Shown here piece by piece: positions 1 through 7,401 of a stretch of DNA of 10,680 nt. Each line of letters opens with the position of its first letter. The first letter of the stretch is position 1. A program made the translations under genes and the position numbers. Under the pieces are notes generated by a model. That model did no database searches and had not been told where the DNA came from. It worked only from the letters and a program-made list of their open reading frames with translations. Origin of the DNA: CAYPXN01 sp964414715 (GTDB taxonomy: Bacteria; UBA10199; JADFYH01); contig CAYPXN010000122.1 in NCBI GenBank assembly GCA_964414715.1, forward strand, positions 1 through 10,680, in the 5' to 3' direction.

Positions 1-327
1 GGTTTGATTTTGCAAAGTCAGGTAGGGCCTGTGGGTTGCGGGGGTGGGTGGTATGGAAGCATGATTTTTACTTCTCCTGAAACAGCTCAAGAACGTAATT
101 TTACGGGATATACTGAAGTGCTTATGGCGGAACATGCAGATTGTGCAGCGGTGGCCAGTGCTCTTGGAAAACTTTCTGGGACTATAAGTGACATTCAGGG
201 AGGAGCATCTTGTATGATGAGTTCCAAACAAACTTCGAAGAGTGCTTTTGTGGGATTTGTTTTTCTTCTCGGAATTTTTCTTCTTCTTAGAAAAAACATC
301 TTTAAATCAAAGTTCATGTTAAGGTAA
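1..327 (+). CDS. C-terminal part of an exported protein with a C-terminal membrane anchor (partial)
   Basis: The frame is open from the first base of the window and ends at TAA 325-327, so about 108 C-terminal residues are visible and the true start probably lies upstream. A TTG at position 4 could serve as a start but has no context to support it. The visible part is Gly- and Cys-rich at first, then reaches a small Cys-containing segment (GGASC). A short Ser/Thr/Lys linker, a hydrophobic helix of about 17 residues (AFVGFVFLLGIFLLL) and a basic tail (RKNIFKSK) follow. This Cys / helix / basic-tail order resembles C-terminal sorting signals of surface proteins in myxobacteria and other Gram-negatives. 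I do not recognise the family. Function is unknown; surface anchoring is inference from the tail alone. Confidence 0.6.
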   Translation, partial: GLILQSQVGPVGCGGGWYGSMIFTSPETAQERNFTGYTEVLMAEHADCAAVASALGKLSGTISDIQGGASCMMSSKQTSKSAFVGFVFLLGIFLLLRKNIFKSKFMLR

Positions 328-601
328 GTCCTGTATAAGTTTTGAATGTACATTTCCTTTCCCTAAACTAGGGAGTAGGGCCTGTGACGTTGACAGCGAT
401 CTCTGTGCTGTGTTGGAAAGAGTGAACTCTCATGTGGGTGGGATTTAAAGATCAGATCATCATAAGGCTTTAAAAAATAAGCCATAATCTAAACAGTTTT
501 CATGGCTTAGCAACTTTTATTTCCTTTTGACGAAAGTCCCTCTTGTAGAGGATAGCTCTTGGATAAACCAAGAAAGAATTAAGCGAATTTAAAGGGGACA
601 C

Positions 602-2830
602 ATGCTTTCGTTGATTGATCGCCATCGTCAATTGCACGATTCGACTTTCCAGTCGAAACTTACCAGTACACAATCCAATATGGATCGCTTGTCGGAAAGC
701 TTTTCCGCCAAGGCAATGGATCCGACGATGTTTGCGGGTATTCTTGCCGGAAATTTATCTTATCATTTCGTAAAATGGGGGGCTATTTCTGCGGCGACCA
801 AGCTTTTGGGATCCTCCGGTGTTTTGGTAGAAAGTTTGGCGACTTCCTTGGGATTTATGTCGGAAGTCATTGCCTTTGAATCTTCCCAACGTGTTTTACA
901 GGTAAAGCTTGCGGGAGCGGATGCATCTCTTCTGAAATGGGAAGGGGAGCATGGACTGCGGAAGGGTTTGGTGAATGCGGCACTCAGTTTGGGTTCTCTA
1001 AAATTTGCGGGAGCTGCGACTGCTCAACAAAATCTCATTTTACAACATGCTGTATCGGATACGGCAGTGGTGTTTTCTCATCATGCTGCCGCTTGGGCAG
1101 GTTGGGAACAAGCTCCTCAGGGAACTTACACCGAACAATATGCGTCTGCGGAGGCTACTTTGCTTCAAATGCAGGGGGGGATGGCCTTGCTTCATGCAGC
1201 AGTCCCCGGACTTTCTTTTATCGGAAAAAGTTTGGAAGGGACAAAGCTTGGCAAGTTTTCTAGTACTTCTTTGTTGCCCTCCGAAATTCAGCCCAGATTA
1301 TTGCGTGCAGCTTCAGGAAACGCCGTAGAGCAAGAGGCTCGTAGCTCTGTGAATCCTGGAGACATTATTGATCGAAAATACCGCGTAGAGGCTTTGTTGG
1401 GAGAAGGCGCAATGGGCTCTGTTTATCGTGTGGTTCATACTGCTCTTGATAAGCCTTTTGCGATGAAGATTTTGAAACCTCAACTTGCAAACGATTCGGG
1501 AGCAGTGGAGCGCTTTAAAACAGAAGCACTTGCCGCTTCCCGTATAGGAAATCCGCACATCATTGATATTAATGACTTTGGAGTTTTGCCCAATGGTTCT
1601 CCCTATTGTGTCATGGAGTTTCTGAAGGGAAGATCTTTGGCTCATGAGCTATATTATGAGGGGGCAATTTCTTATGCACGTATTTTAGGTATTGCCACCC
1701 AGTTGGCGAATGCTTTGAATGCGGCTCATTCTAAAGGAATTATCCATCGAGACTTGAAACCCGATAATATATTTTTGGTGGATCAAGGGAGTGCCGGAAA
1801 GGATTTTGCGAAAATTCTGGATTTTGGAATTGCAAAGATTCTGGATTTTAAAAAAGCGAAAATTACGGGTGTAGGGCGCAATCTTACTCAGGCAAATACT
1901 ATCGTGGGAACTCCTCAGTACATGCCTCCAGAACAAATTTTTGGTCAGCCTGTAGATTATCGTACGGATATTTATGCCTTTGGGATTATTTTATATGAAA
2001 TGGTGACGGGTAAAGTTCCTTTTGATGGGGATATGGGAGATATTTTTTCTAAGCAGGTACATGTGATGCCCCCTTCTTTTAAGGAGGCAGGTTTTACGCA
2101 AGTGCCTCCTGAATTTGAAGCAGTCGTATTTAAATGTCTTGCGAAAAATCCCGATGAAAGATTTCAGTCGATGGAAGAACTCGAAGTGGAATTTCAGAAA
2201 ATGAAGGAACGATTAAGTCCTGTGCCTCCATCTTCTCAGGGTGTTGAGCGGACTCCTTCTCCTGTGTTCTCTGTGGCTCCCTCAGCAAGTGGAGTCCCAA
2301 GCTCTGTACCTGGAATGAGAAGTCGATGGCCTCTCGTAGGGGTAGGGGGCTTGGCTTTGGGGGGATTGGTGTTGGGAGCATTTTTGTTGCCTGGTCGGAA
2401 AAAAGAAGAGTCTTCTGTATTGCCTCTTGCCTCTTCTGGGCTGATTCCTCCTGTAAGCCCTCTTGCGAGTTCGAGTCCTGTGATTGTTCCTCTTGAAGTT
2501 CCCGGAAAAGAAGTGACGATTTCGGTAATACCCGACTCTGCTCATATTTTTAAGGGATCACAAGATTTGGGGACGGGTTCTGTAAAGTTAAATTTAAAAG
2601 CGGGTGAAAAAGTGACGTTACGCTTTAGTAAGCCTGGTTTTATGCCTCAAACGATGGAAGTGGACGCCACTTTAGAGTCTGCGAACGTAGAGTTGAAGAA
2701 GATTTCTTATGTGCCTGGGACTAAGGCGCCCAAGCCAGCGGTGAACACACCTAAAGCAAGTGGAAGCAGTCCTAGACCTTCCGGTGGAATTGAATTGGCC
2801 GATCCTTGGCAGAAGAAAAAAACTCCGTAA
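602..2830 (+). CDS. Ser/Thr protein kinase with novel N-terminal region, membrane segment and PEGA domain
   Basis: The 742-residue protein starts at ATG 602, with an AGGGGA ribosome site about 5 bases upstream. Residues 1-240 are Ala/Leu/Ser-rich helical sequence that I do not recognise. The eukaryotic-type (PknB-like) kinase domain spans about 255-530: glycine loop GEGAMG at 267-272, ATP-binding K289, catalytic H382-R383-D384 with K386 and N389, metal-binding D407-F408-G409, and a PPE in place of APE after GTPQYM. All catalytic residues are present, so it should be active. A Pro/Ser-rich linker leads to one membrane helix at about 577-596 with a basic stop (GRKKEE). A second linker and a PEGA domain (about 638-698) follow. 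By analogy with PknB proteins the kinase would be cytosolic and the PEGA part extracytoplasmic. It stands alone, with 274 bases upstream and no cognate phosphatase visible. Substrates are unknown. Confidence 0.93.
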   Translation: MLSLIDRHRQLHDSTFQSKLTSTQSNMDRLSESFSAKAMDPTMFAGILAGNLSYHFVKWGAISAATKLLGSSGVLVESLATSLGFMSEVIAFESSQRVLQVKLAGADASLLKWEGEHGLRKGLVNAALSLGSLKFAGAATAQQNLILQHAVSDTAVVFSHHAAAWAGWEQAPQGTYTEQYASAEATLLQMQGGMALLHAAVPGLSFIGKSLEGTKLGKFSSTSLLPSEIQPRLLRAASGNAVEQEARSSVNPGDIIDRKYRVEALLGEGAMGSVYRVVHTALDKPFAMKILKPQLANDSGAVERFKTEALAASRIGNPHIIDINDFGVLPNGSPYCVMEFLKGRSLAHELYYEGAISYARILGIATQLANALNAAHSKGIIHRDLKPDNIFLVDQGSAGKDFAKILDFGIAKILDFKKAKITGVGRNLTQANTIVGTPQYMPPEQIFGQPVDYRTDIYAFGIILYEMVTGKVPFDGDMGDIFSKQVHVMPPSFKEAGFTQVPPEFEAVVFKCLAKNPDERFQSMEELEVEFQKMKERLSPVPPSSQGVERTPSPVFSVAPSASGVPSSVPGMRSRWPLVGVGGLALGGLVLGAFLLPGRKKEESSVLPLASSGLIPPVSPLASSSPVIVPLEVPGKEVTISVIPDSAHIFKGSQDLGTGSVKLNLKAGEKVTLRFSKPGFMPQTMEVDATLESANVELKKISYVPGTKAPKPAVNTPKASGSSPRPSGGIELADPWQKKKTP

Positions 2831-2886
2831 TTTTCATTCATTTTTTTACGAGGCCAGGATCGAATCAGAATAAGGCTTCCAAATAG

Positions 2887-3549
2887 CTATTTTTTTTGCA
2901 TCAAATCCCATTTTACAGCAAATTGAATCAATTCATGGGAGTTTTTAAGTCCCAGCTTAGTTTTGATATTTGCATAATGAGATTCAACGGTTTTCACACT
3001 CACGTGAAGCATTTCTGCAATTTGACGAGTAGCATGAGCCTGGGCAATAAGCTGTAAAACTTCCAGTTCACGATCACTCAAGGTTTCAGAGGGAGAGGTG
3101 AGAGAGCTCGTCGCTGAGCTGTTAGCCAACTGATTCACAAGACCCTCTTTTGCTTTATCACTTACATAAACTTCACCCTTTAAGATTTTCCGGATGGCAG
3201 GAACGAATTTTTCGGTTGCCTCTTGTTTCATTAAATAACCTTTGGCTCCCGCTTTCAATACACGATCTAAATAGAGAGATTCTTCATACAAAGAAATAAC
3301 CAAGATTGGCATGTCTGGATGAAGAAGAAGAATATTTTTAGTGAGATCAAGTCCACTGATACCTGTCAAAGAAATATCCACAATTATGAAATCTGGTTTC
3401 TGTTCCTGTATTTTTTGAAGTGCTTCTTGAGCAGTACCTGCTTCCCCAATCACCATCATGTCTTGTTCCCTGTTAATCAACTTAGAAAGACCTTCTCGGA
3501 TAAGGGGATGGTCGTCTACCACTAATATTTTAATTTTTTCTTCTGACAT
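2887..3549 (-). CDS. NarL/LuxR-family two-component response regulator
   Basis: The 220-residue protein has a receiver domain followed by a LuxR-type helix-turn-helix, the usual NarL/FixJ layout and length. In the receiver, D12-D13 form the acidic pocket, D58 (in FIIVDISL) is the phosphorylation site, S86 takes the switch Ser/Thr place and K108 (in GYLMKQ) is the conserved lysine. The C-terminal domain (about 150-212) has the signature SDRELEVLQLIAQ and the recognition helix SVKTVESHYANIKTKL. I chose ATG 3549 because the receiver begins directly after it. An upstream GTG at 3582 would add 11 residues and has only a distant AAGGA. The gene is convergent with the kinase at 602-2830 and divergent from the zinc-finger gene. 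No kinase is adjacent, so its partner may be one of the histidine kinases downstream. It ends with TAG. Target genes are unknown. Confidence 0.93.
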   Translation of the reverse strand: MSEEKIKILVVDDHPLIREGLSKLINREQDMMVIGEAGTAQEALQKIQEQKPDFIIVDISLTGISGLDLTKNILLLHPDMPILVISLYEESLYLDRVLKAGAKGYLMKQEATEKFVPAIRKILKGEVYVSDKAKEGLVNQLANSSATSSLTSPSETLSDRELEVLQLIAQAHATRQIAEMLHVSVKTVESHYANIKTKLGLKNSHELIQFAVKWDLMQKK

Positions 3550-3616
3550 AGGATAGATCTTCTCTCGGATCCAATTTTTCACAAAAAGGCTAAATCCTTA
3601 AAAAAATATAAAGCCA

Positions 3617-3658
3617 AATCAGGGATTTCCCTAGTCTAAAATGGAGACTTCCCTGATT
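3617..3658. repeat. bulged 14-bp inverted repeat between divergent genes
   Basis: AATCAGGGA (3617-3625) pairs perfectly with TCCCTGATT (3650-3658), and AGTCT (3633-3637) with AGACT (3645-3649), leaving a 7-base loop. The left arm carries an extra TTTCCCT (3626-3632) that can itself pair with the neighbouring AGGGA. The dyad lies 68 bases before the response-regulator start on the minus strand and about 70 before the zinc-finger gene on the plus strand. It has no U-run, so I read it as an operator or leader structure rather than a terminator. Its role is inferred. Confidence 0.5.
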
Positions 3659-3727
3659 GTTGTAAACTTTCCTACCTTGTATTCTTTAAAAGTCAGGGGG
3701 CTCATCTAAAAAGAAAGGAGAATTTTT

Positions 3728-3916
3728 ATGGTACAGTTTAATTCTTCCATGAGTACATATAAATGTAAACAGTGCAATGCACAGTTTTCATCAAAAGACA
3801 TATTGAATGAACATCAAAAATTGCACAAAGCTTTTAAAATGGATGAGGCTGAAAAATATCCCGTGTCTTCTGAAGAGCAAAAACATTCACACGCTCAAAA
3901 ACCTCATTTGTTTTGA
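3728..3916 (+). CDS. small single C2H2 zinc-finger protein
   Basis: The 62-residue protein has a strong ribosome site, AGGAG at 3716-3720, seven bases before ATG 3728. Residues 11-34 form a textbook eukaryotic-type C2H2 finger: C13-x2-C16-x12-H29-x3-H33, with the core aromatic F20 and core L26 in the expected places. The spacing differs from the Ros/MucR bacterial finger, which has a shorter Cys-to-His gap. The remainder (35-62) is a polar, Lys/Glu/His-rich tail with no predicted fold. A single classical finger binds DNA weakly, so it could equally be a protein- or metal-binding module. It is divergent from the NarL-type regulator, and a complex hairpin region follows its stop. Small proteins like this occur sporadically in bacteria and archaea. 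The function is unknown. Confidence 0.85.
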   Translation: MVQFNSSMSTYKCKQCNAQFSSKDILNEHQKLHKAFKMDEAEKYPVSSEEQKHSHAQKPHLF

Positions 3917-3954
3917 AAATGAAAGTTTAAAGTACTCAATAACCTCATCCTGGT

Positions 3955-3997
3955 AAGTGGAAGGGTTCCCTCCGCCTTTCCACTTGCTGTGGAAAGG
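3955..3997 (+). promoter_or_regulatory. three-arm mutually exclusive hairpin region
   Basis: Arm A (3955-3965, AAGTGGAAGGG) pairs with arm B (3975-3985, CCTTTCCACTT) over 11 bp with one G-U. Arm B can instead pair with arm C (3989-3997, GTGGAAAGG) as 9 perfect base pairs around a 5-base loop. The two hairpins share arm B and cannot coexist in one RNA. The region lies 38 bases after the zinc-finger stop and 43 before the small ORF at 4041. No proper U-tract follows, so it is not a standard terminator. It may be an attenuator, a leader switch or an RNA-processing structure. Confidence 0.5.
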
Positions 3998-4040
3998 TAA
4001 AACTTCCTGTTTTCATAATCATTTAACATTCTAGGAATCA

Positions 4041-4250
4041 ATGCTTGTATGGAAGCTATTCAATCGATCAAAGACATTAGAATGTGTAGAAGAACTTTCA
4101 TTTATCAGAGAAATTTTAAGAAAAGATTCAAGCGTAACACGTCAGAGAAAATTGTATTATCAAACTCATTCATTTAAAAATATTGTCGAATCTTTAATTA
4201 AAGAGCTCAAAGAAAATGATCCATTTTCTTCAAGCCCTCATTTGAAATGA
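4041..4250 (+). CDS. small hypothetical protein
   Basis: This is a 69-residue reading frame beginning at ATG 4041, with AGGA at 4033-4036, only four bases from the start, which is close for a ribosome site. The product is charged and probably helical (many Lys, Glu and Leu), with no membrane segment or known motif. I do not recognise it. It lies in the gap between the zinc-finger gene and the solute-binding/kinase pair, just after the three-arm hairpin. A weak dyad (CCCTCA with TGAAGGG) overlaps its stop codon. It could be a chance frame in AT-rich DNA. The start context and the absence of any competing gene favour a real gene only modestly. Confidence 0.42.
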   Translation: MLVWKLFNRSKTLECVEELSFIREILRKDSSVTRQRKLYYQTHSFKNIVESLIKELKENDPFSSSPHLK

Positions 4251-4278
4251 AGGGTCTTATAATCATGTGTTCAATATC

Positions 4279-4306
4279 TTGAAATTAATAGGAATCAGCG
4301 TAGGAT
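4279..4306 (+). promoter_or_regulatory. possible sigma-70 promoter for the binding-protein/kinase operon
   Basis: TTGAAA (4279-4284) is followed after 16 bases by TAGGAT (4301-4306), matching 5 and 4 of the 6 consensus positions. This would start transcription a few tens of bases before the solute-binding gene. A TATAAT at 4258-4263 is also present but lacks a -35 at proper distance. The call is weak. Confidence 0.25.
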
Positions 4307-4352
4307 GTTAGCAGCAAATTAATTGATTCTTTTTATGACAGGAGCTTGTTTG

Positions 4353-5270
4353 TTGACAAAATTTAGCTTTAAAAAATGGGGAGGGTATTCGCTATTATTT
4401 ATTGAAATAATTTTTTTCATATTATTTCCAGAACGCATTCAAGCTTCCACTTTGGTTTTGGCCGGTATTAACCAAAATCCTAATAACGAACTTAGCAAGT
4501 TACTCCCTTTCGTAAATTATCTTGCTCATCATTTGCAAAGCGATGGTTTTGATAAAGGCAGCGTCCGTATAGAAAAAACTATTCCTCCCATTGCTACTCT
4601 GATGAAAAAGGGAAAAATAGATTTGTTTTTGGGAGGGCCTTTCACTTCCGTAGCACTTCACCAACTTGCAAAAACAAATTTTCTTCTTCAAGGAATTACA
4701 GAAGGAAGTGACAAACATTATTCGGTCATTTTTGTGAGAAATGATAGTTCCGTAAAACATCTCAAGGATTTGAAAGGAAAAGTGATCGCTTTTGAAAATC
4801 CCTTATCTACATTCGGTTACTCACTTCCCAAAGGACTTATGTTAGAAAGAGGGCTCAAATTTAAACTTCTTAAAACAGATAAAGAAAATGTTGCTCCTGA
4901 CGAAGTGGCCTACCAATTTAGCAACGATGATGAAAATACCATACTCTGGGTAAAAAAGGGAAAAGTGATCGCGGGTGCTGTCGATTATGAAATCTACAAA
5001 TTACAAGCAAAAGAAACCTTGGATCAGTTAAGAATAATTGAAAAAACAATTTCGCTTCCTCCTTATATTATAAGTTTTAGGGAAAATCTGTCTCCTGAAG
5101 TGGTTTCTCACCTAAAAGAAGTGCTCAAAAAAATGCATCAAACAGATGAAGGCAAAGCTGTTTTGAAAAACTTGAATGAAATATGGAAATTTCAGGATTT
5201 TTCTCAACGTACTTTATCTCCTTTTATGAAATTATATGACTCTTTCAGCGGGGAGTTTAAAGTTAAATGA
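4353..5270 (+). CDS. PhnD-like periplasmic solute-binding protein, likely sensor partner of the adjacent histidine kinase
   Basis: This phosphate/phosphonate-type ABC substrate-binding protein (PhnD family) is 305 residues from the TTG at 4353, which has AGGAG eight bases upstream. An ATG at 4335 in the same frame lacks a ribosome site. From the TTG start the N-terminus is a good signal peptide: basic residues K3, K7 and K8, a hydrophobic stretch 12-25, and likely cleavage after IQA31. The mature part shows family features: an early G-x-NQNP-like strand, the FLGGPFTSVAL segment, the DLKGKVIAFENPLST block followed by FGYSLPKG, and a late pair DYEIY. No permease or ATPase genes are nearby. Its stop codon overlaps the kinase start (ATGA at 5267-5270), so translation is coupled. 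This suggests ligand sensing in the periplasm rather than uptake. The ligand is unknown: an oxyanion is the family norm, but the PhnD fold covers other ligands. Confidence 0.85.
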   Translation: MTKFSFKKWGGYSLLFIEIIFFILFPERIQASTLVLAGINQNPNNELSKLLPFVNYLAHHLQSDGFDKGSVRIEKTIPPIATLMKKGKIDLFLGGPFTSVALHQLAKTNFLLQGITEGSDKHYSVIFVRNDSSVKHLKDLKGKVIAFENPLSTFGYSLPKGLMLERGLKFKLLKTDKENVAPDEVAYQFSNDDENTILWVKKGKVIAGAVDYEIYKLQAKETLDQLRIIEKTISLPPYIISFRENLSPEVVSHLKEVLKKMHQTDEGKAVLKNLNEIWKFQDFSQRTLSPFMKLYDSFSGEFKVK

Positions 5271-6877
5271 AATCCAGTATTCGTTTAAAACTTATTGCTT
5301 ATACATTTCTCATCATTTTCATTGTGGGAGGGAGTATCTCCTGGTTTTTTATTTTGGAAGGCAGAAAATCAATCTTCAACACCTACGAAAAAAAATGTTT
5401 TCAGTTTACCGAGCTTCTCGCACATACACTGGTAAACGATCTTTATTTTTTGGATGTAAGTGCTATCCGCATGCACTTGGAAATTTCGCGAATTAACCCG
5501 GATATCAGTTATATTTATGTGATGGATTCCGAGGGTAAAGTGTTGTCGGATGGTACACAAAAAAATCCATTGAGTGACAAATTGCTTCAGGGTTCCTTCA
5601 ATCAAAAAATTCTAAAGGTAAATGATTGGGTATCTGAAATAGATGGGGATACTTTTAAAGTTGGCGGGCCCGTTCATTCAGCAAACCAACTTGTTGTCGG
5701 ATATATTACGATCGGGTTTGATCTCGAGCGCTCTTATCAAGTCATTCAACACACCACACGGATGAATATATTGGTTACCCTGTTTTGTTTAGGGATAGGA
5801 GCGATTCTCGCATTTATCCTTTCTAATACAGTTACATCCCCTATTAAAAAACTACTGCAAGTAACAAATGAAATCAAAAAAGGTAATTTTAGTACACGGA
5901 TTATGTTGCAAAGAAATGACGAGCTCGGAGTGTTGGCCCATTCTGTAAACCAAATGGTTGAGGCTCTTGAAAAAAACACCATTTCCATTACTTTGTTGAA
6001 TGATGAAATTATAGAACGCAAAAAAGTAGAAGAAGAATTAAGAAAATTACATAACGAATTAGAAAAGCGTGTTGCAGAGCGAACGGAAGAATTACAAACA
6101 TCAAATCAACTTTTGAAGAAAGAAATTTCTAGTCGGAAATTGATAGAAGATTCTCTGGAAGTAAAAACTATAGAGCTGGAACGTTCCAACCAAGAATTGG
6201 AACAATTCGCATATATTGCTTCTCATGATCTCCAGGAACCCCTTTATATCATTGCGGGATTTGCAGACACGCTAAAAGAAGAACATGGTTCAAAGCTGGA
6301 CCCGCAAGGATTGTTTCTTTTAAACCGTATCGTCCATGCATCACATCGAATGGGTAGTTTAATTCAAAGTTTACTGCAGTTCGCTCGCTTGAATACCAAC
6401 AAGCAATCCTTCAAAGAAGTAGATTTGAACGAACTGGTTAAAGAAATTATTCTGGAACTTGATTTGAAAATTAAGGAATTTAATGTTTTGATTAAATTAG
6501 AACCATTGCCTTCTATTTATGCAGACAAAACTCAAATAAGTCAGATGTTTCAAAATCTCATTTCCAATTCTATTAAATTTAGAAAAAATGACATTCCTCT
6601 TGAGGTTGTAATAAAAGCAGATTGCTCGGATCCAAAATTTGTAAAAATTATTGTGAAAGACAATGGAATTGGATTTGAACAGGAATTTTCTTCCAAAATA
6701 CTAGAACCTTTTCAGAGGTTACATACCCAAAGTGAGTACGAAGGAAACGGCTTAGGACTTGCAATTTGTCAAAAAATCGTGGCCAGGCATGGAGGTAAAA
6801 TTAATGTGGAAGGTGTTTTGAATGAAGGAGCCACATTTATTATAACGCTTCCCAGGAACTTTCCTGTAGCTCAATGA
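5267..6877 (+). CDS. membrane HAMP sensor histidine kinase paired with a periplasmic binding protein
   Basis: The 536-residue kinase begins at the ATG that overlaps the binding-protein stop. Membrane helix 1 is at about 7-30, an extracytoplasmic domain of about 135 residues follows, and helix 2 is at about 166-187. HAMP is at about 187-236 (TSPIKKLLQVTNEIKKGNFS), then a long coiled coil to about 312. The HisKA part reads ELEQFAYIASHDLQEP with phospho-acceptor H320. The ATPase domain has N430 and N434 in the N box (NLISNSIKF), D465-G467-G469 in DNGIGF, an F box (EPFQRLH) and a second glycine box 493-497 (GNGLGL). Everything needed for activity is present. It belongs to the group often called phytochrome-type because of the SHDLQEP H box. 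The partner regulator is not in the same transcript. The convergent receiver gene at 6871-7257 overlaps its last 7 bases. Confidence 0.95.
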   Translation: MKSSIRLKLIAYTFLIIFIVGGSISWFFILEGRKSIFNTYEKKCFQFTELLAHTLVNDLYFLDVSAIRMHLEISRINPDISYIYVMDSEGKVLSDGTQKNPLSDKLLQGSFNQKILKVNDWVSEIDGDTFKVGGPVHSANQLVVGYITIGFDLERSYQVIQHTTRMNILVTLFCLGIGAILAFILSNTVTSPIKKLLQVTNEIKKGNFSTRIMLQRNDELGVLAHSVNQMVEALEKNTISITLLNDEIIERKKVEEELRKLHNELEKRVAERTEELQTSNQLLKKEISSRKLIEDSLEVKTIELERSNQELEQFAYIASHDLQEPLYIIAGFADTLKEEHGSKLDPQGLFLLNRIVHASHRMGSLIQSLLQFARLNTNKQSFKEVDLNELVKEIILELDLKIKEFNVLIKLEPLPSIYADKTQISQMFQNLISNSIKFRKNDIPLEVVIKADCSDPKFVKIIVKDNGIGFEQEFSSKILEPFQRLHTQSEYEGNGLGLAICQKIVARHGGKINVEGVLNEGATFIITLPRNFPVAQ

Positions 6878-7257
6878 ACGGAGACATGACCTGTGTATCT
6901 ATGAATCACCGACAATAACTCTTTGTCACTGCATTTTTTTGTAAGATAGCCCACTGCTCCTAAACTTTTTGCTTCCTCTGAAATTTCTTGATCCTCAATA
7001 GCACTTAAAACCACTACGGGTATTTTATTCAATTCAGAATGATGTTTGAACTCCCTCAGAAATCCAAAGCCACTCATTTTTGGCAAGTTCAAGTCAAGTA
7101 ACACCAAATCGGGTGGAGATTGAATCGCTTTTTGCAAACCTTCTCCTGGTTGAGTCGCTGTACTACACTCAATATTTCCCTTTTTTAATTTTGAGGTTAA
7201 AAGATATAAAAGATCGGTGTCGTCATCCACGATGAGTATCTTGATTTTGTTATTCAT
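6871..7257 (-). CDS. stand-alone receiver-domain response regulator (CheY-like)
   Basis: This is a single receiver domain of 128 residues with no output domain. D11, D12 and D13 make the acidic pocket, D55 (LLLDLNLP) is the phosphorylation site, S85 is the switch residue and K107 (GYLTKK) is the conserved lysine. ATG 7257 is preceded by a GGGGG run nine bases away on the minus strand. A TATAAT lies 23 bases further up. Its 3' end overlaps the 3' end of the HAMP kinase gene by 7 bases (convergent), so the two cannot share a transcript. It sits head to head with the ethylene-type kinase gene. It could be a phosphate relay or sink for either kinase, or act through protein contacts. The partner is not determinable from sequence. 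Confidence 0.92.
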   Translation of the reverse strand: MNNKIKILIVDDDTDLLYLLTSKLKKGNIECSTATQPGEGLQKAIQSPPDLVLLDLNLPKMSGFGFLREFKHHSELNKIPVVVLSAIEDQEISEEAKSLGAVGYLTKKCSDKELLSVIHRYTGHVSVH

Positions 7258-7279
7258 CTCAAAACACCCCCTTTTTTTA

Positions 7280-7324
7280 ATTATACAAAATACTATTTCG
7301 GAAAGATAGTTTGTTGTCTATAAT
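7280..7324. promoter_or_regulatory. divergent -10 elements between receiver and ethylene-type kinase genes
   Basis: A perfect TATAAT on the minus strand (7280-7285) lies 23 bases before the receiver start. Another on the plus strand (7319-7324) lies about 80 bases before the kinase start. Neither has a convincing -35 hexamer at 16-18 bases. The placement fits two divergent promoters, possibly activator-dependent. Confidence 0.38.
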
Positions 7325-7401
7325 AAGAAATGGGGATTTTGTCTTATGCTTATTTAGGTAAGGTGTTGTTATTCTAGCATAATTTGTCTTTCTATGGATT
7401 T

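Noticed and set aside
390..418. TTGACA as a promoter for the Ser/Thr kinase gene
   Set aside because: The -35 hexamer is perfect but nothing like a -10 box occurs 15-19 bases downstream.
527..556. TTGACG with GATAGC as a promoter just before the kinase gene
   Set aside because: The -10 candidate is poor and the spacing uncertain, so it cannot be supported.
2881..2895. AAATAGCTATTT palindrome with T-run as a terminator of the Ser/Thr kinase gene
   Set aside because: The stem is AT-only with no loop room and overlaps the stop codon of the opposing gene. It is too weak to call.
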